Shown here one piece after another: positions 53,148 through 61,877 of a stretch of 64,000 nt of DNA. Source of the stretch: Nitrospirillum amazonense (GTDB taxonomy: Bacteria; Pseudomonadota; Alphaproteobacteria; Azospirillales; Azospirillaceae); contig NZ_VITN01000011.1 of assembly GCF_007828045.1 (NCBI RefSeq), forward strand, positions 1 through 64,000. The letters are read 5' to 3'. Position 1 is the stretch's first letter. Each line of letters starts with the position of its first letter. Both the position numbers and the translations under genes were made by a program. Under the pieces are notes generated by a model. It was not told the origin of the DNA. It was given only the letters and a program-made list of their open reading frames with translations, and did no database searches.

Positions 53148-53438
53148 ATGACCGCCGTACATGAGGCCCTTCCGGACATCGACACGCTGCTGGGCGACGT
53201 GTCCCGGTATTTCGAGACGCCGCACGACCTGGTCGTCACCGACCGCCTGAGCCGGGCGGAAAAGATCCTGCTGCTGCGCCATTGGGAACATGACCTGCAG
53301 CTGCTGATGGTGGCGAGCGAGGAGAACATGACCACCGACCTGCCGCCGACGACCGCCCATCAATTGTCCGAGGTTAAGTCGGCCCTGGTGGCGCTGGGCA
53401 ACGTGTCCGTACCGTCAGGGCCGGCCAAGGTGGGCTGA
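53148..53438 (+). CDS. Small conserved-type hypothetical protein
   Basis: This 96-residue soluble protein is mostly helical (DIDTLLGDVSRYFETPHDLVV, LSRAEKILLLRHWEHDLQLLMVASEENM). I do not recognise a family. AAGGAGACGCATC precedes the ATG, an excellent ribosome binding site. Similar short acidic proteins accompany stress sigma factors. It could be a small regulator. Confidence 0.72.
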   Translation: MTAVHEALPDIDTLLGDVSRYFETPHDLVVTDRLSRAEKILLLRHWEHDLQLLMVASEENMTTDLPPTTAHQLSEVKSALVALGNVSVPSGPAKVG

Positions 53439-53479
53439 CACCACCTTATCAAGGACCTCATCAAGGAAAGATCAGTCCC

Positions 53480-53716
53480 ATGGCCAACCGCAATGAAGGC
53501 GAGGGCAACCGCACCGCGACCCGTGCCTACGACAAGCACGCCCGCGATTTCGTGGCGACGGGCCAGGTGGCGGAAAAGGCCCGCGAGGCGGCCGATGCCC
53601 TCGATGGCCCTGAAGGCCAAGACCTGGAACGGGCCGAGGCGCGCGGCAAAGCCCACGCCCGGGAAGAAGACAGGCTGCCGCGCCCCAGCGCTTCCAAGGA
53701 CGACGGCAAACACTGA
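53480..53716 (+). CDS. Small charged hypothetical protein
   Basis: The 78-residue hydrophilic protein (NEGEGNRTATRAYDKHARDF, then AREAADALDGPEGQDLERAE) is nearly all charged or small residues and is probably intrinsically disordered. It resembles small stress proteins but I cannot assign a family. AAGGAAAGATCAG precedes the ATG. It follows the preceding gene by 41 bp. Confidence 0.68.
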   Translation: MANRNEGEGNRTATRAYDKHARDFVATGQVAEKAREAADALDGPEGQDLERAEARGKAHAREEDRLPRPSASKDDGKH

Positions 53717-53871
53717 CGGTGCCAGCCCTGCGAGCGAAGAAGGACGCCGGTCATGCGGGCCGGCGCCCTTGGCTAACCGGAAGACTGATAGTTCTACTTT
53801 GCACAGGCCTGACATTTTAACTTTGCCTACACAGGGAAAACCGATAAGGAAGATTATGGAAATAAATAGCT

Positions 53872-53892
53872 AAGCCGGCTGGCTGCCGGCTT
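53872..53892 (+). terminator. Hairpin between small stress genes and AraC gene
   Basis: AAGCCGGC and GCCGGCTT flank a TGGCT loop; GCATCAATTTG follows, so the T-run is weak. Confidence 0.5.
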
Positions 53893-53972
53893 GCATCAAT
53901 TTGCACTCATTTATTCGACACCGCCCGGCCAAGGCGTCGACAATGCCCCGGGATCAATCCGGGGATGAAATC

Positions 53973-54548
53973 ATGTTGACCGTCGTACCGGGGCCCGTCA
54001 CCGCTTGCGCGCGGCGCCGGGATGAGATTACCACCTTGCTGCGCAACGCCTTGGCCCTCCTGGACAATGACGGCGCCGCCGCGGCCACCTGCCTGCAGCG
54101 GGCGGCCGACATGCTGCGCGACCTGACGGTCGATGCGCCGCCGCTCACGGGCGGACTGGTACCTTGGCAGGTGCGCCGGGTCGAAACGTATATCCATGAC
54201 CATTTGGCGGCGCCCATCCGCATCCGTGACGTGGCGGTGCTGGTCCGCCTCAGCACCAGCTATTTCTCACGCGCCTTCCGCATCAGCTTCGGTATGCCTT
54301 TCACCCAATATGTCATCCATCGGCGCATGGAGCAGGCCAGGCACCTGATGACGACCACGGCGGAGCCGCTTTCCCACATCGCGCTAACCTGCGGCTTGGC
54401 CGACCAGGCGCACCTCACGCGGCTGTTCCGGCAGACCATGGGGGTGACACCGGCAGCTTGGCGGCGACGCATGCAGCAGGAATACCCTGATCAGCGCGCC
54501 CGTTCGCGGGGCGACACGGCGGCCACCGGCGAGCCGCAGGCCGCCTGA
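53973..54548 (+). CDS. AraC-family transcriptional regulator
   Basis: The 191-residue protein has a short N-terminal part and a C-terminal double-HTH AraC DNA-binding domain at about 65-165: RVETYIHDHLAAPIRIRDVAVLVRLSTSYFSRAFRISFGMPFTQYVIHRRMEQARHLM, then ALTCGLADQAHLTRLFRQTMGVTPAAWRR. It lacks a sugar-binding domain, so it resembles single-domain stress regulators. ATG 53973 has GGGGATGAAATC upstream; ATG 53943 is an alternative. Confidence 0.88.
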   Translation: MLTVVPGPVTACARRRDEITTLLRNALALLDNDGAAAATCLQRAADMLRDLTVDAPPLTGGLVPWQVRRVETYIHDHLAAPIRIRDVAVLVRLSTSYFSRAFRISFGMPFTQYVIHRRMEQARHLMTTTAEPLSHIALTCGLADQAHLTRLFRQTMGVTPAAWRRRMQQEYPDQRARSRGDTAATGEPQAA

Positions 54549-54637
54549 CGGGCCCATCCGGCGTCGGCAAAATAATCACGAGGGGTCCGGGGCCCATGGT
54601 GCTATAGAGGCGCCATCACCCCCTTAGGACCGCCCCC

Positions 54638-54850
54638 ATGGATTCCGTCGAACAGCGCCTTATCGACCTGGAGATGCGCATCACCCACCATGAACGCATG
54701 GCGGAGGAACTGTCGCAGGTGGTGGCGGACCAGGGCCAGATGATCGACATGCTGACCGCCCGCGTGCGCCGGCTGCTGGCCCGTCTGCAGGAAGCGGAGG
54801 GCGGCTGGCGCCCCTCCCCCCAGGATGAAAAGCCGCCGCCGCATTACTAG
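54638..54850 (+). CDS. slyX: SlyX-like coiled-coil protein
   Basis: The 70-residue protein is one long coiled coil (VEQRLIDLEMRITHHERMAEELSQVVADQGQMIDMLTARVRRLLARLQEAE) with a Pro-rich tail ending PPPHY, matching SlyX. Its function is unknown. It is short but has typical composition and codon use. Confidence 0.88.
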   Translation: MDSVEQRLIDLEMRITHHERMAEELSQVVADQGQMIDMLTARVRRLLARLQEAEGGWRPSPQDEKPPPHY

Positions 54851-54920
54851 GGGGGTGTTATACCAGCGGCGCGCCCCCCACATCCGGGGCATGTCGCCAC
54901 CGACTGAGGGAACGTGCCCC

Positions 54921-56012
54921 ATGACCGCCTGGCCCGACCGCCGCATCCTGGACCTGTTCGGTATCGACCATCCCATCCTGCAGGCGCCCATGGCCAACGC
55001 CAGCACGCCGGCCATGGCGATGGCGGTTAGTGCGGCGGGCGGGCTGGGGGCCCTGCCCGGCGCCCAATACACCCTGGACGGCCTGAAGGCCGCGGTGGCC
55101 GAGGTGCGGCATGGCACCAGCCGGCCCTTCAACCTCAACTTCTTCTGCCACACCCCGCCGGTGCCGGACCCGGCCCGCCTGATGGCCTGGCGCGCCCGGC
55201 TGGCGCCCTATTATGTCGAGTTGGGCCTTGATCCCGCCGACACGCCTCCGGTCGGCGGCCGCACCCCCTTCGACGCCGATTTCTGCGCCCTGATCGAGGA
55301 GGTGAAGCCGGCGGTGGTCAGCTTCCATTTCGGCCTGCCCGGCAAGCTGCTGGTGGAGCGGGTGAAGGCCACCGGCGCCAAGGTCATTGCCTCGGCCACC
55401 ACGGTGGCGGAGGCGCGCTGGCTGGAACATCACGGCGTCGACGCCGTCATCGCCATGGGGCTGGAGGCCGGCGGCCACCGGGGCAACTTCCTGTCGGACG
55501 ACATGGCGACGCAAGTCGGCACCTTCGCCCTGGTGCCTCAGGTGGTGGACGCCGTCTCGGTCCCCGTCATCGCCACCGGCGGCATCGCGGACGCGCGCGG
55601 CATCGTGGCCGCCCTGGCCCTGGGCGCCTCCGCCGTGCAGATCGGCACCGCCTACCTGTTCTGTCCCGAGATCAAGATACCCGAGGTGCACCGCCAGGCG
55701 CTGGAGAGCGCCACGGATGACGGCACCGCCCTGACCAACCTGTTCACCGGCCGCCCCGCGCGCGGCATCGTCAACCGGCTGATGCGCGAGATCGGCCCCC
55801 TGTCCGACGCGCCCCCCGCCTTCCCAACCGCCGGCGGCGCCCTCGCCCCCTTGCGCGCCAAGGCGGAAGCGGCCGGATCCGGCGATTTCACCAACCAGTG
55901 GGCCGGCCAGGCGGCGCGCCTGGGCCGCGCCCTGTCCGCCGGCGACCTGACGCGGGCGCTGGCGGCGGAGGCGCTGGCCCGCCTGGGCGCCCACCAGATC
56001 AGCGGCCGGTAA
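54921..56012 (+). CDS. Nitronate monooxygenase (NPD family)
   Basis: The 363-residue TIM-barrel flavoenzyme has HPILQAPMANASTPAMAMAVSAAGGLGALPGAQYT. The FMN-phosphate site is VPVIATGGIADARGIVAALALGASAVQIGTAYLFCPE, and the catalytic-type His lies in EAGGHRGNF. It oxidises nitronates or related toxic nitroalkanes. The start ATG 54921 has GAGGGAACG upstream. Confidence 0.92.
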   Translation: MTAWPDRRILDLFGIDHPILQAPMANASTPAMAMAVSAAGGLGALPGAQYTLDGLKAAVAEVRHGTSRPFNLNFFCHTPPVPDPARLMAWRARLAPYYVELGLDPADTPPVGGRTPFDADFCALIEEVKPAVVSFHFGLPGKLLVERVKATGAKVIASATTVAEARWLEHHGVDAVIAMGLEAGGHRGNFLSDDMATQVGTFALVPQVVDAVSVPVIATGGIADARGIVAALALGASAVQIGTAYLFCPEIKIPEVHRQALESATDDGTALTNLFTGRPARGIVNRLMREIGPLSDAPPAFPTAGGALAPLRAKAEAAGSGDFTNQWAGQAARLGRALSAGDLTRALAAEALARLGAHQISGR

Positions 56013-56015
56013 CCG

Positions 56016-56507
56016 TCACCGGCACGTCAGGACGTGGTCCTGGTTGATCTTGCAGGGGTGGAGCAGGCTGCCCAGGTAGCGCTGATCCCGTGTCGTGCCG
56101 GTGTTCATTTCCGGCAGGCGCAAGTATTTGTCCTCCTTATCCGCGCCCAGATACGTTTCCATGTGATTGAACCGCCAGGTCTCCGCCTGCTCCCGCAGGA
56201 ACTGCTCCTGTTCCAGCGGGTCGGGCAGGACGAAATGCGGCGCCTGGATGATGAATTCGGGGGTGGACGGTTCCGGCGGCCTGGAGACCGGCGCCGGCTG
56301 CGGGCCGGCCTTGGGCACCGCGGGCGTCAGGGTGATCTGCGGCGGGGGTGCCAGCGGGAGCCCAAACGGGGGCCCAAACGGGGGCCCAGGTGAAGGCCCA
56401 GGTGGGGCCACTGACGGCTGAGATTGCGCCAGGACGGGGTCCGCCATGAACGGCAGCAGGACAACCGCGAGATACCGCCACCGCGCACGCCGCATGCCCC
56501 GCCCCAT
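56016..56507 (-). CDS. Secreted proline-rich hypothetical protein
   Basis: The 163-residue protein has a signal peptide (RYLAVVLLPFMADPVLAQS). A Pro/Gly-rich stretch with three near-repeats of PPFGPPFG/PGPPFGPPF follows, and a C-terminal folded part contains PDPLEQEQFLREQAETWRFNHMETYLGADKEDKYLR. The last 25 residues hold two cysteines (HPCKINQDHVLTCR), perhaps a disulfide. I do not recognise a family. The neighbours give no hint. Confidence 0.6.
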   Translation of the reverse strand: MGRGMRRARWRYLAVVLLPFMADPVLAQSQPSVAPPGPSPGPPFGPPFGLPLAPPPQITLTPAVPKAGPQPAPVSRPPEPSTPEFIIQAPHFVLPDPLEQEQFLREQAETWRFNHMETYLGADKEDKYLRLPEMNTGTTRDQRYLGSLLHPCKINQDHVLTCR

Positions 56508-56662
56508 CCGCCACCCATTCTTGTGGCCAGTGAACCATGGCGGCCGGGCCTGCACAACCGATGCCACACCACCCGAAAAGAAAACGCGCGCCGTACGGGT
56601 GCCGGCGCGCGTCAGGAGGTGGAGCACAATTGAAGGGTCTCATGAGGCCGGGGGAAAGAACC

Positions 56663-56686
56663 GGGGCGCCGCCTCACCCGCGCCCC
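56663..56686 (-). terminator. Terminator of the TonB receptor gene
   Basis: On the minus strand GGGGCGC pairs with GCGCCCC around ten bases, followed by GGTTCTTTC. It is moderately convincing. Confidence 0.5.
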
Positions 56687-56702
56687 AGCTTTTAAAAAGC
56701 GC

Positions 56703-59618
56703 TCAGTATTTGAAGGAGAAGCCGGCCTCATAGATGCGGCCGGTGCAGTTGTAGTAGTTCAGGCGGTTGACCGAGCCGACGTACTGGTCATTGCACTCGT
56801 TCGTCAGGTTGATGGCATTGAACATGAAGGTCAGGCGCTCATTGACGGCGTAGGAGGACGCGAAGTCCACGTTCATGGTGGAGTTGGTGCCTTCCACGTC
56901 GTTGCCATTGCGGCCCGGCACCTGGGTCAGGTAGCCGCTGCGGTAGGCGGCGGAGATGCGGGCGCTGAACACCTTATCGTCATAATACAGCGTGCCGTTG
57001 TAGGCATTCTTCGACAGGCCCACCAGGTCGGCCAGGGTGGTGGTGGTCGAGGTCGCCGCCAGCAGGTAATTGATGCGGCTTTGCACGTAGGTGTAGTTCA
57101 GCAGGATGCCGAAATTGCTCCAGAAGTCCGGCAGGAAGCTGAACGGCTGCTGGAAGTTCACCTCCAGGCCCTTCAGGTCTCCGCCTTTCGTGTTCACCGG
57201 CGTGCTGAAGGTGAACACCTCGCTGCCGGTCAGGCCCGTGCCGTTCAACAGGCTGAGCGGCAGGCCGGAGCTGTTGTAGACCTTGTTTTCGCTCAAGGTC
57301 TGTACGTAGCTGTTGATGTCCTTGTAGAACAGGCCCAGCGAGATCAGGGCGCCCGGCTGGTAGTAGTATTCGAAGGACAGGTCGGCGGTATTGGCGCGGA
57401 TGGGCTTCAGGTAGGGGTTGCCGGAGGTCACCGTGCGGTTGGTGCCGGCCACGTTGACGCTGCCGCCCGGGTTCAAGCCGCTGAGGTCGTTGCGCACCAT
57501 GACCTTGGCCAACGCCGCCCGGATCAGGAAATCATCCGTGACCTCGCCCACCAGGTTCATCGACGGCAACACGTCATGATAATCGGTGCCGACGGTCACC
57601 CACGTGGGCGTGCTGCCCACCGCCTGGTAGCCGGAGGAACTCTGGTCGGTGGTGACGAAGCGTACGCCGATGTCGCCGCGGATGGGCAGGCCCAGCCGGT
57701 CGGTCTTGAAATTGGCCTGGGCGTAGCCGCCGTAGTCCTTTTCCTCCACCGCGTAATTGCTGCCCAGCGAGCCGGTGCCCGTCTGGCTGACGGAGAAGGT
57801 GCCAGTCTTGCTGTAGATGTTCAGCGCGTTGGCGAAGGCGTCGATGTCGGCCACCAGCCAGTTGCCGGGCGTGCCCGCCGGGGCGAAGCCGCCCACGCCG
57901 CCGCCGATCTTGGTCAGGCTGGCCAGGCTCACGCCGGCCGGCAGATTGGGGACCGCGATTTCCGAGGCGCGGGTCTTGTTGTAGGTGGAGAAGGTGAAGT
58001 CCTTGAATTGGAAGCCAGCCTTCAGCGTCAGCTCGTTGCTGATGTCGTATTCGAAGTCCAGGTCGCCGTTGCCGTAGGTGTTCTGGGTGCCGTTGGGGCG
58101 CAGGCGGATGTTGGACAGGCCGTTCACCAGCTTCCAGTTCGCCGGGTCGGTGACGTCGAAACCGTAGGACAGCACCGGCAGGCGGCTGTTGGCGCGATAG
58201 TCGTAGGAGTAGCCGTTGCTGCCGGTGCGATCCAGGGTGATGGTCGTCTGCACCGGGTTGTTGAAGGCGGAGACGGAGTAGCCGCCCAGCGCGTTCATGC
58301 GGAAGCTGGGGGAGAAGCTGTGCTTGATGTTCAGGGTTTCCTGGCCGAACTGCGTGCTGAGCACGTCGTAGCGCGCCTCAGACCGGATGCCGACATTGTT
58401 GAAGGTGCCGGCGATCAGGTTGCCGTTGGCGTCGAGGGTACCGGAGGCGATCTGCATGACCGGCTTGCCGGTGACGATGCTGCCCACCGTGGTGCGCGCC
58501 TGGCTGAAGCTGATGGCCTCCAGGTCGTTTTCCGAACGGGTGCCCCACAGGTCGGAGAACACGCCGTCCAGGCTGATCTCGGTATCCTCATCCGGCTTCC
58601 ATTGCAGCGAGGTCACCAGGCCGGCGCGGCTCTGGTTGTAGTCATAGACGCTGTAGCGCGGGATGCGCGGCATGAAGACGTTGGGGCCGTTGACCGCGGA
58701 CAGTGCGGTGGGCGCCGTGACACCGCCGTTGTAGCTGCCCGAGGCGTTGGAGGCGTTGGACGCCCAGCGCGTGGTTTCGGAGCTGAGCTGCTGCGTGTCA
58801 CGCTTGGAATAGGAAAAGCCCACCAGGAAACCCAGCTTGCCGTCGGCGAAGGTATCGCTGACCAGCACGGCGCCGTTGGGCTCCTTGCTCTTGTTCTGGT
58901 CGTTGTAGGTGGCCTTGCCATTGATGGCCAGCTTGAAGCCACCGAAGTCCAGCGGGTGGGGCGTGGACAGATCCACGCCGGCGCCCAGCGAGCCCTCTTC
59001 CTGGTCCGCCGACTGCGTCTTGTGGACGGTCAGGTTGCTGAACAGGTCGGAACCGAAGACGTTGAAGTCGAAGGCGCGGGAGCGGTTGTTGCCACCCTGG
59101 GCATCGGAACTGCCGGTGGTGGCGATGGCGTCCATGCCGTTGATGCGCACGCGGGTGAAGGCCGGGCCCAGGCCGCGCACGGATATCTGCCGCCCCTCAC
59201 CCGCGTCGCGGGTGATGGCGATGCCGGGGATGCGTTGCAGGGATTCGGCCAAGTTCTTGTCCGGGAACTTGGCGATGTCTTCCGCCACGATGCTGTCGAC
59301 CACGCCAGAGCTTTCACGCTTGGCCTGCAGGGCGACGTTCAGGCTGCGGCGGAAACCGGAGACGATGATTTCCTCCAGCCCATCGCCGCCGCCGGGGGCC
59401 GCCGCCTCGCCCTGAGGCGCGGTGGCCTGGCTGGCCTGGTCGGCCGGCGCGCCCGTCTGGGTCGCACCCTGGTCGGCTGGCGCCGAGGGCTGCGCCGCCG
59501 CCTGGCCGGCGGCATGGGCCGCGCCGGTTCCCCCCGCTGCCAAGGCCAGCAGCAACGCCACCTGGGACACGCGGGTGGACAATGTGTGGCGCCGCGTCCG
59601 GCTCACGCTCTTGAGCAT
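56703..59618 (-). CDS. TonB-dependent outer-membrane receptor (Caulobacter/Xanthomonas type)
   Basis: The 971-residue protein has a signal peptide (VALLLALAAGGTGAAHA), an Ala/Gln/Pro-rich linker, then a plug domain: EEIIVSGFRRSLNVALQAKRESSGVVDSIVAEDIAKFPDKNLAESLQRIPGIAITRDAGEGRQISVRGLGPAFTRVRING. The rest is a beta-barrel ending in the aromatic signature YEAGFSFKY. Receptors of this group import oligosaccharides powered by TonB. Here the neighbours (two esterases, KDG kinase) suggest a plant-derived uronate or pectin fragment. GGAGGATTACG precedes ATG 59618. Two copies of the TGACACCGGTGTCA-like site lie upstream. Confidence 0.93.
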   Translation of the reverse strand: MLKSVSRTRRHTLSTRVSQVALLLALAAGGTGAAHAAGQAAAQPSAPADQGATQTGAPADQASQATAPQGEAAAPGGGDGLEEIIVSGFRRSLNVALQAKRESSGVVDSIVAEDIAKFPDKNLAESLQRIPGIAITRDAGEGRQISVRGLGPAFTRVRINGMDAIATTGSSDAQGGNNRSRAFDFNVFGSDLFSNLTVHKTQSADQEEGSLGAGVDLSTPHPLDFGGFKLAINGKATYNDQNKSKEPNGAVLVSDTFADGKLGFLVGFSYSKRDTQQLSSETTRWASNASNASGSYNGGVTAPTALSAVNGPNVFMPRIPRYSVYDYNQSRAGLVTSLQWKPDEDTEISLDGVFSDLWGTRSENDLEAISFSQARTTVGSIVTGKPVMQIASGTLDANGNLIAGTFNNVGIRSEARYDVLSTQFGQETLNIKHSFSPSFRMNALGGYSVSAFNNPVQTTITLDRTGSNGYSYDYRANSRLPVLSYGFDVTDPANWKLVNGLSNIRLRPNGTQNTYGNGDLDFEYDISNELTLKAGFQFKDFTFSTYNKTRASEIAVPNLPAGVSLASLTKIGGGVGGFAPAGTPGNWLVADIDAFANALNIYSKTGTFSVSQTGTGSLGSNYAVEEKDYGGYAQANFKTDRLGLPIRGDIGVRFVTTDQSSSGYQAVGSTPTWVTVGTDYHDVLPSMNLVGEVTDDFLIRAALAKVMVRNDLSGLNPGGSVNVAGTNRTVTSGNPYLKPIRANTADLSFEYYYQPGALISLGLFYKDINSYVQTLSENKVYNSSGLPLSLLNGTGLTGSEVFTFSTPVNTKGGDLKGLEVNFQQPFSFLPDFWSNFGILLNYTYVQSRINYLLAATSTTTTLADLVGLSKNAYNGTLYYDDKVFSARISAAYRSGYLTQVPGRNGNDVEGTNSTMNVDFASSYAVNERLTFMFNAINLTNECNDQYVGSVNRLNYYNCTGRIYEAGFSFKY

Positions 59619-59782
59619 TTGACGTAATCCTCCGTTCAACCTTGTTGTTTTGCTTTGCCGGCCCGTGTGCCCGGGGAAGCACCAGCCGGTTGTTCCCCCG
59701 GCCCGGAGTGTTCCCAGAAAAACCAGACGTTGTCGCCTGGTCATGCCACCCGTCCGACCTCCCCGTCCGTCCGGCCCGTTAT

Positions 59783-59796
59783 TGGGACCGGTGTCA
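59783..59796. promoter_or_regulatory. Operator-like site 1 of the carbohydrate locus
   Basis: TGGGACCGGTGTCA matches 12 of 14 bases of the palindrome TGACACCGGTGTCA. It precedes the TonB receptor gene. The central CCGG palindrome is LacI-family-like. Confidence 0.55.
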
Positions 59797-60040
59797 TTTT
59801 TAATCCGCAAATAACGGCTGGCTGTGGGCCAGGCATCAACGAGGGCCTTCAGGCGGCGTCAGCGCCGCGCCAGCGGCCCTGGCGTCCCCGGATGCCCAGA
59901 TGGTGCGTTTCGAAAAGTTGATCGGGCGCGGCAGCCGCCGACGGCGCCCCAGCCCATGCCTCTGCGTGATGGCATTCCCACACCCTCCCATTATGTCGGC
60001 GTCTTTAGGGCCTGTTTGGCCATCGCCGTTGTTCCTAAAA

Positions 60041-60054
60041 TGACACCGGTTACC
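60041..60054. promoter_or_regulatory. Operator-like site 2
   Basis: TGACACCGGTTACC matches 11 of 14 bases of the same palindrome; the left half is perfect. It lies just past the 3' end of the esterase gene, upstream of the TonB gene. Confidence 0.5.
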
Positions 60055-60152
60055 GACCGATGCAAGCACCAAGAGTTGTTCGCGACGCCGTCTTGCTCCC
60101 GTGGGGCCGTTCCTGGCGAAACTGTCAGGGAATGCGCCGTTTTTACCGGCGC

Positions 60153-61826
60153 TCAGGTCCCCTGCTGGATGAAAGGCATCAGAGCGAAAAGGCGCCGCTC
60201 GGCGCCACGCGGGTCCTGTTCCAGGCGCCAGTCCAGGTCGAACACCAGGGTCTCCCGCCCTGACAGGGTATACGGCGTCCAGCGGGGCGCGCCGCCGGCA
60301 TTGGGATCGCCCGTGCGGGCGAAGGCGATGAAGGCGTTGCTCATCCGCTCCGCCATGAGTCGCGCGTCGGCATTGTCGGTGGACAGCGAGTCGGGCACGC
60401 CGGTGTTGTCGAACACCAGGGGGATGTCCAGCGTGTGCGGCGCCCGCCACTTGCCGCCATCCTTGGGCGAGCCCCAGTCCAGCTGGTAGGCGTAGGTAGG
60501 CGCCGCCTGCCCCCCCGCCCCTAGGCCCAGCGCCTGAGCCTGGATGGCGCGCGCCTCCGCCTCCATCACCGCCGCGCGCCAGGAGCGGCCAGCCGTGGTG
60601 GCGGAGAAGAAGACGTCGCTGGGGCTATAGCCGGGGTAGAGCCGGCGGTACTCCGCCACCACCAGGTCGGGGTTGATGTCCACCCGCATGTGCTTGGCCA
60701 ACAGGGCGGGCACCTGGTCCCAGGCCAGGGTGAAGGTGGACGGGTCGCTCCCGCCGATCAGCAGCCGCGTCTCGTCATGGGTATTGCCGATGATCATGGG
60801 GATGCCGGCCGACTGCGCCGGGGCATCCGGATAGAAGGGATGGCGGGCCAGCACCTGGTCGTCCAGCACGGGGCCCCAGTAGAGCCCGCCCATGCCCTGC
60901 CCGGCCACGCCGTGGATGGGATCGGCGGTGTTCAGGGCCGACAGCAGTTTTTCCATGGGCAGAGCGGCCGCCTCCGCCGCGCGTTCCAGTGTCAGGCCCA
61001 GGGCTTCCAGAAAGGTCTGGGCACGGGCGGTCGCGTTCAACGGTCCGGAGGCGGTAACCTGCTGGCCGCTCATGGTGGCGGCGCGGTGGAACAAGCCCTG
61101 GGCCGCCGGCGTCCCCATCAGGGTGGCGATCTTGGCGCCGCCGCCGGACTGGCCGAACAGCATGACGCGGCCGGGATCGCCGCCAAAGGCGGCGATGTTG
61201 TCGCGCACCCATCGCAGGGCCAGCACCAGGTCCAGGATACCGGCGTTGCCGGATTGGGCGTAGGCCGTTCCGGCCAAGCGGCCCAGATACAAATGGCCGA
61301 AGGCGTTGAGGCGATGGTTCAGCGTCACCACCACGACATCGCCCCGGCGCGCCAGGCGCGTGCCGTCATAAAGGGCATCGCTGCCGGACCCGTGGGAATA
61401 GGCGCCACCGTGGATATAGACCATGACCGGCCGGTTGCCGCCGGCCTTGGCCTCCGGCGTCCAGACGTTCAGGAACAGGCAATCCTCGGATTGCGGTTCG
61501 TCGAACCGGGTCTGGGGACAGGCCGCACCATAGGCCAGCGCGTCCCTGACCTCGCGCCAAGGGGCTGGCGGCTGCGGCGGCTGGAAACGGCGGGGGCCGG
61601 TGTCGGCGCCGTAGCGGATGCCCTTGAACACCTGGACGCCGTCGTGGCGCGTGCCGCGCACCCGCCCGTGGGCGGTGGTCACCACCGGATCGGAAGCGGC
61701 CCAAGCCCGCGCCGGCAGGGTCAGCGCCGCGGCGGCGGCCACGCCCAACCCCAATGCCGCGCGGCGATCGACCGATGACAAGGAAACGCGACTTTCCGCT
61801 TGGCGGAACGGTCGACCCCGGTCCAT
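60153..61826 (-). CDS. Secreted type-B carboxylesterase
   Basis: The 557-residue protein has a probable Tat-like signal (SSVDRRAALGLGVAAAAALTLPARAWA). The carboxylesterase-B fold has EDCLFLNVW, the oxyanion HGGAY loop, the nucleophile elbow LFGQSGGGAK (Ser227) and the later Glu/His of the triad (NTHDETRLL region). The enzyme is expected to release acyl groups from sugars or esters outside the cytoplasm. It begins 52 bp from the divergent hydrolase gene, with an operator-like site between and inside them. Confidence 0.88.
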   Translation of the reverse strand: MDRGRPFRQAESRVSLSSVDRRAALGLGVAAAAALTLPARAWAASDPVVTTAHGRVRGTRHDGVQVFKGIRYGADTGPRRFQPPQPPAPWREVRDALAYGAACPQTRFDEPQSEDCLFLNVWTPEAKAGGNRPVMVYIHGGAYSHGSGSDALYDGTRLARRGDVVVVTLNHRLNAFGHLYLGRLAGTAYAQSGNAGILDLVLALRWVRDNIAAFGGDPGRVMLFGQSGGGAKIATLMGTPAAQGLFHRAATMSGQQVTASGPLNATARAQTFLEALGLTLERAAEAAALPMEKLLSALNTADPIHGVAGQGMGGLYWGPVLDDQVLARHPFYPDAPAQSAGIPMIIGNTHDETRLLIGGSDPSTFTLAWDQVPALLAKHMRVDINPDLVVAEYRRLYPGYSPSDVFFSATTAGRSWRAAVMEAEARAIQAQALGLGAGGQAAPTYAYQLDWGSPKDGGKWRAPHTLDIPLVFDNTGVPDSLSTDNADARLMAERMSNAFIAFARTGDPNAGGAPRWTPYTLSGRETLVFDLDWRLEQDPRGAERRLFALMPFIQQGT

Positions 61827-61877
61827 GCTTCCTCCCACTTCCTTTTATGGCCACAGATCAAGCGCAGGGAGGACCCG

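Larger units (their letters stand above)
59619..60152. other. 534-bp upstream region of the TonB receptor gene
   Basis: No gene is supported. It holds two operator-like sites (59783-59796 and 60041-60054). The first is about 165 bp before the start codon of the receptor gene and the second about 420 bp. Confidence 0.55.

Noticed and set aside
57081-59627. Long plus-strand frame of about 850 codons
   Set aside because: It is the complement of the TonB receptor gene; the receptor has a signal peptide, plug and barrel motifs and this frame has none.
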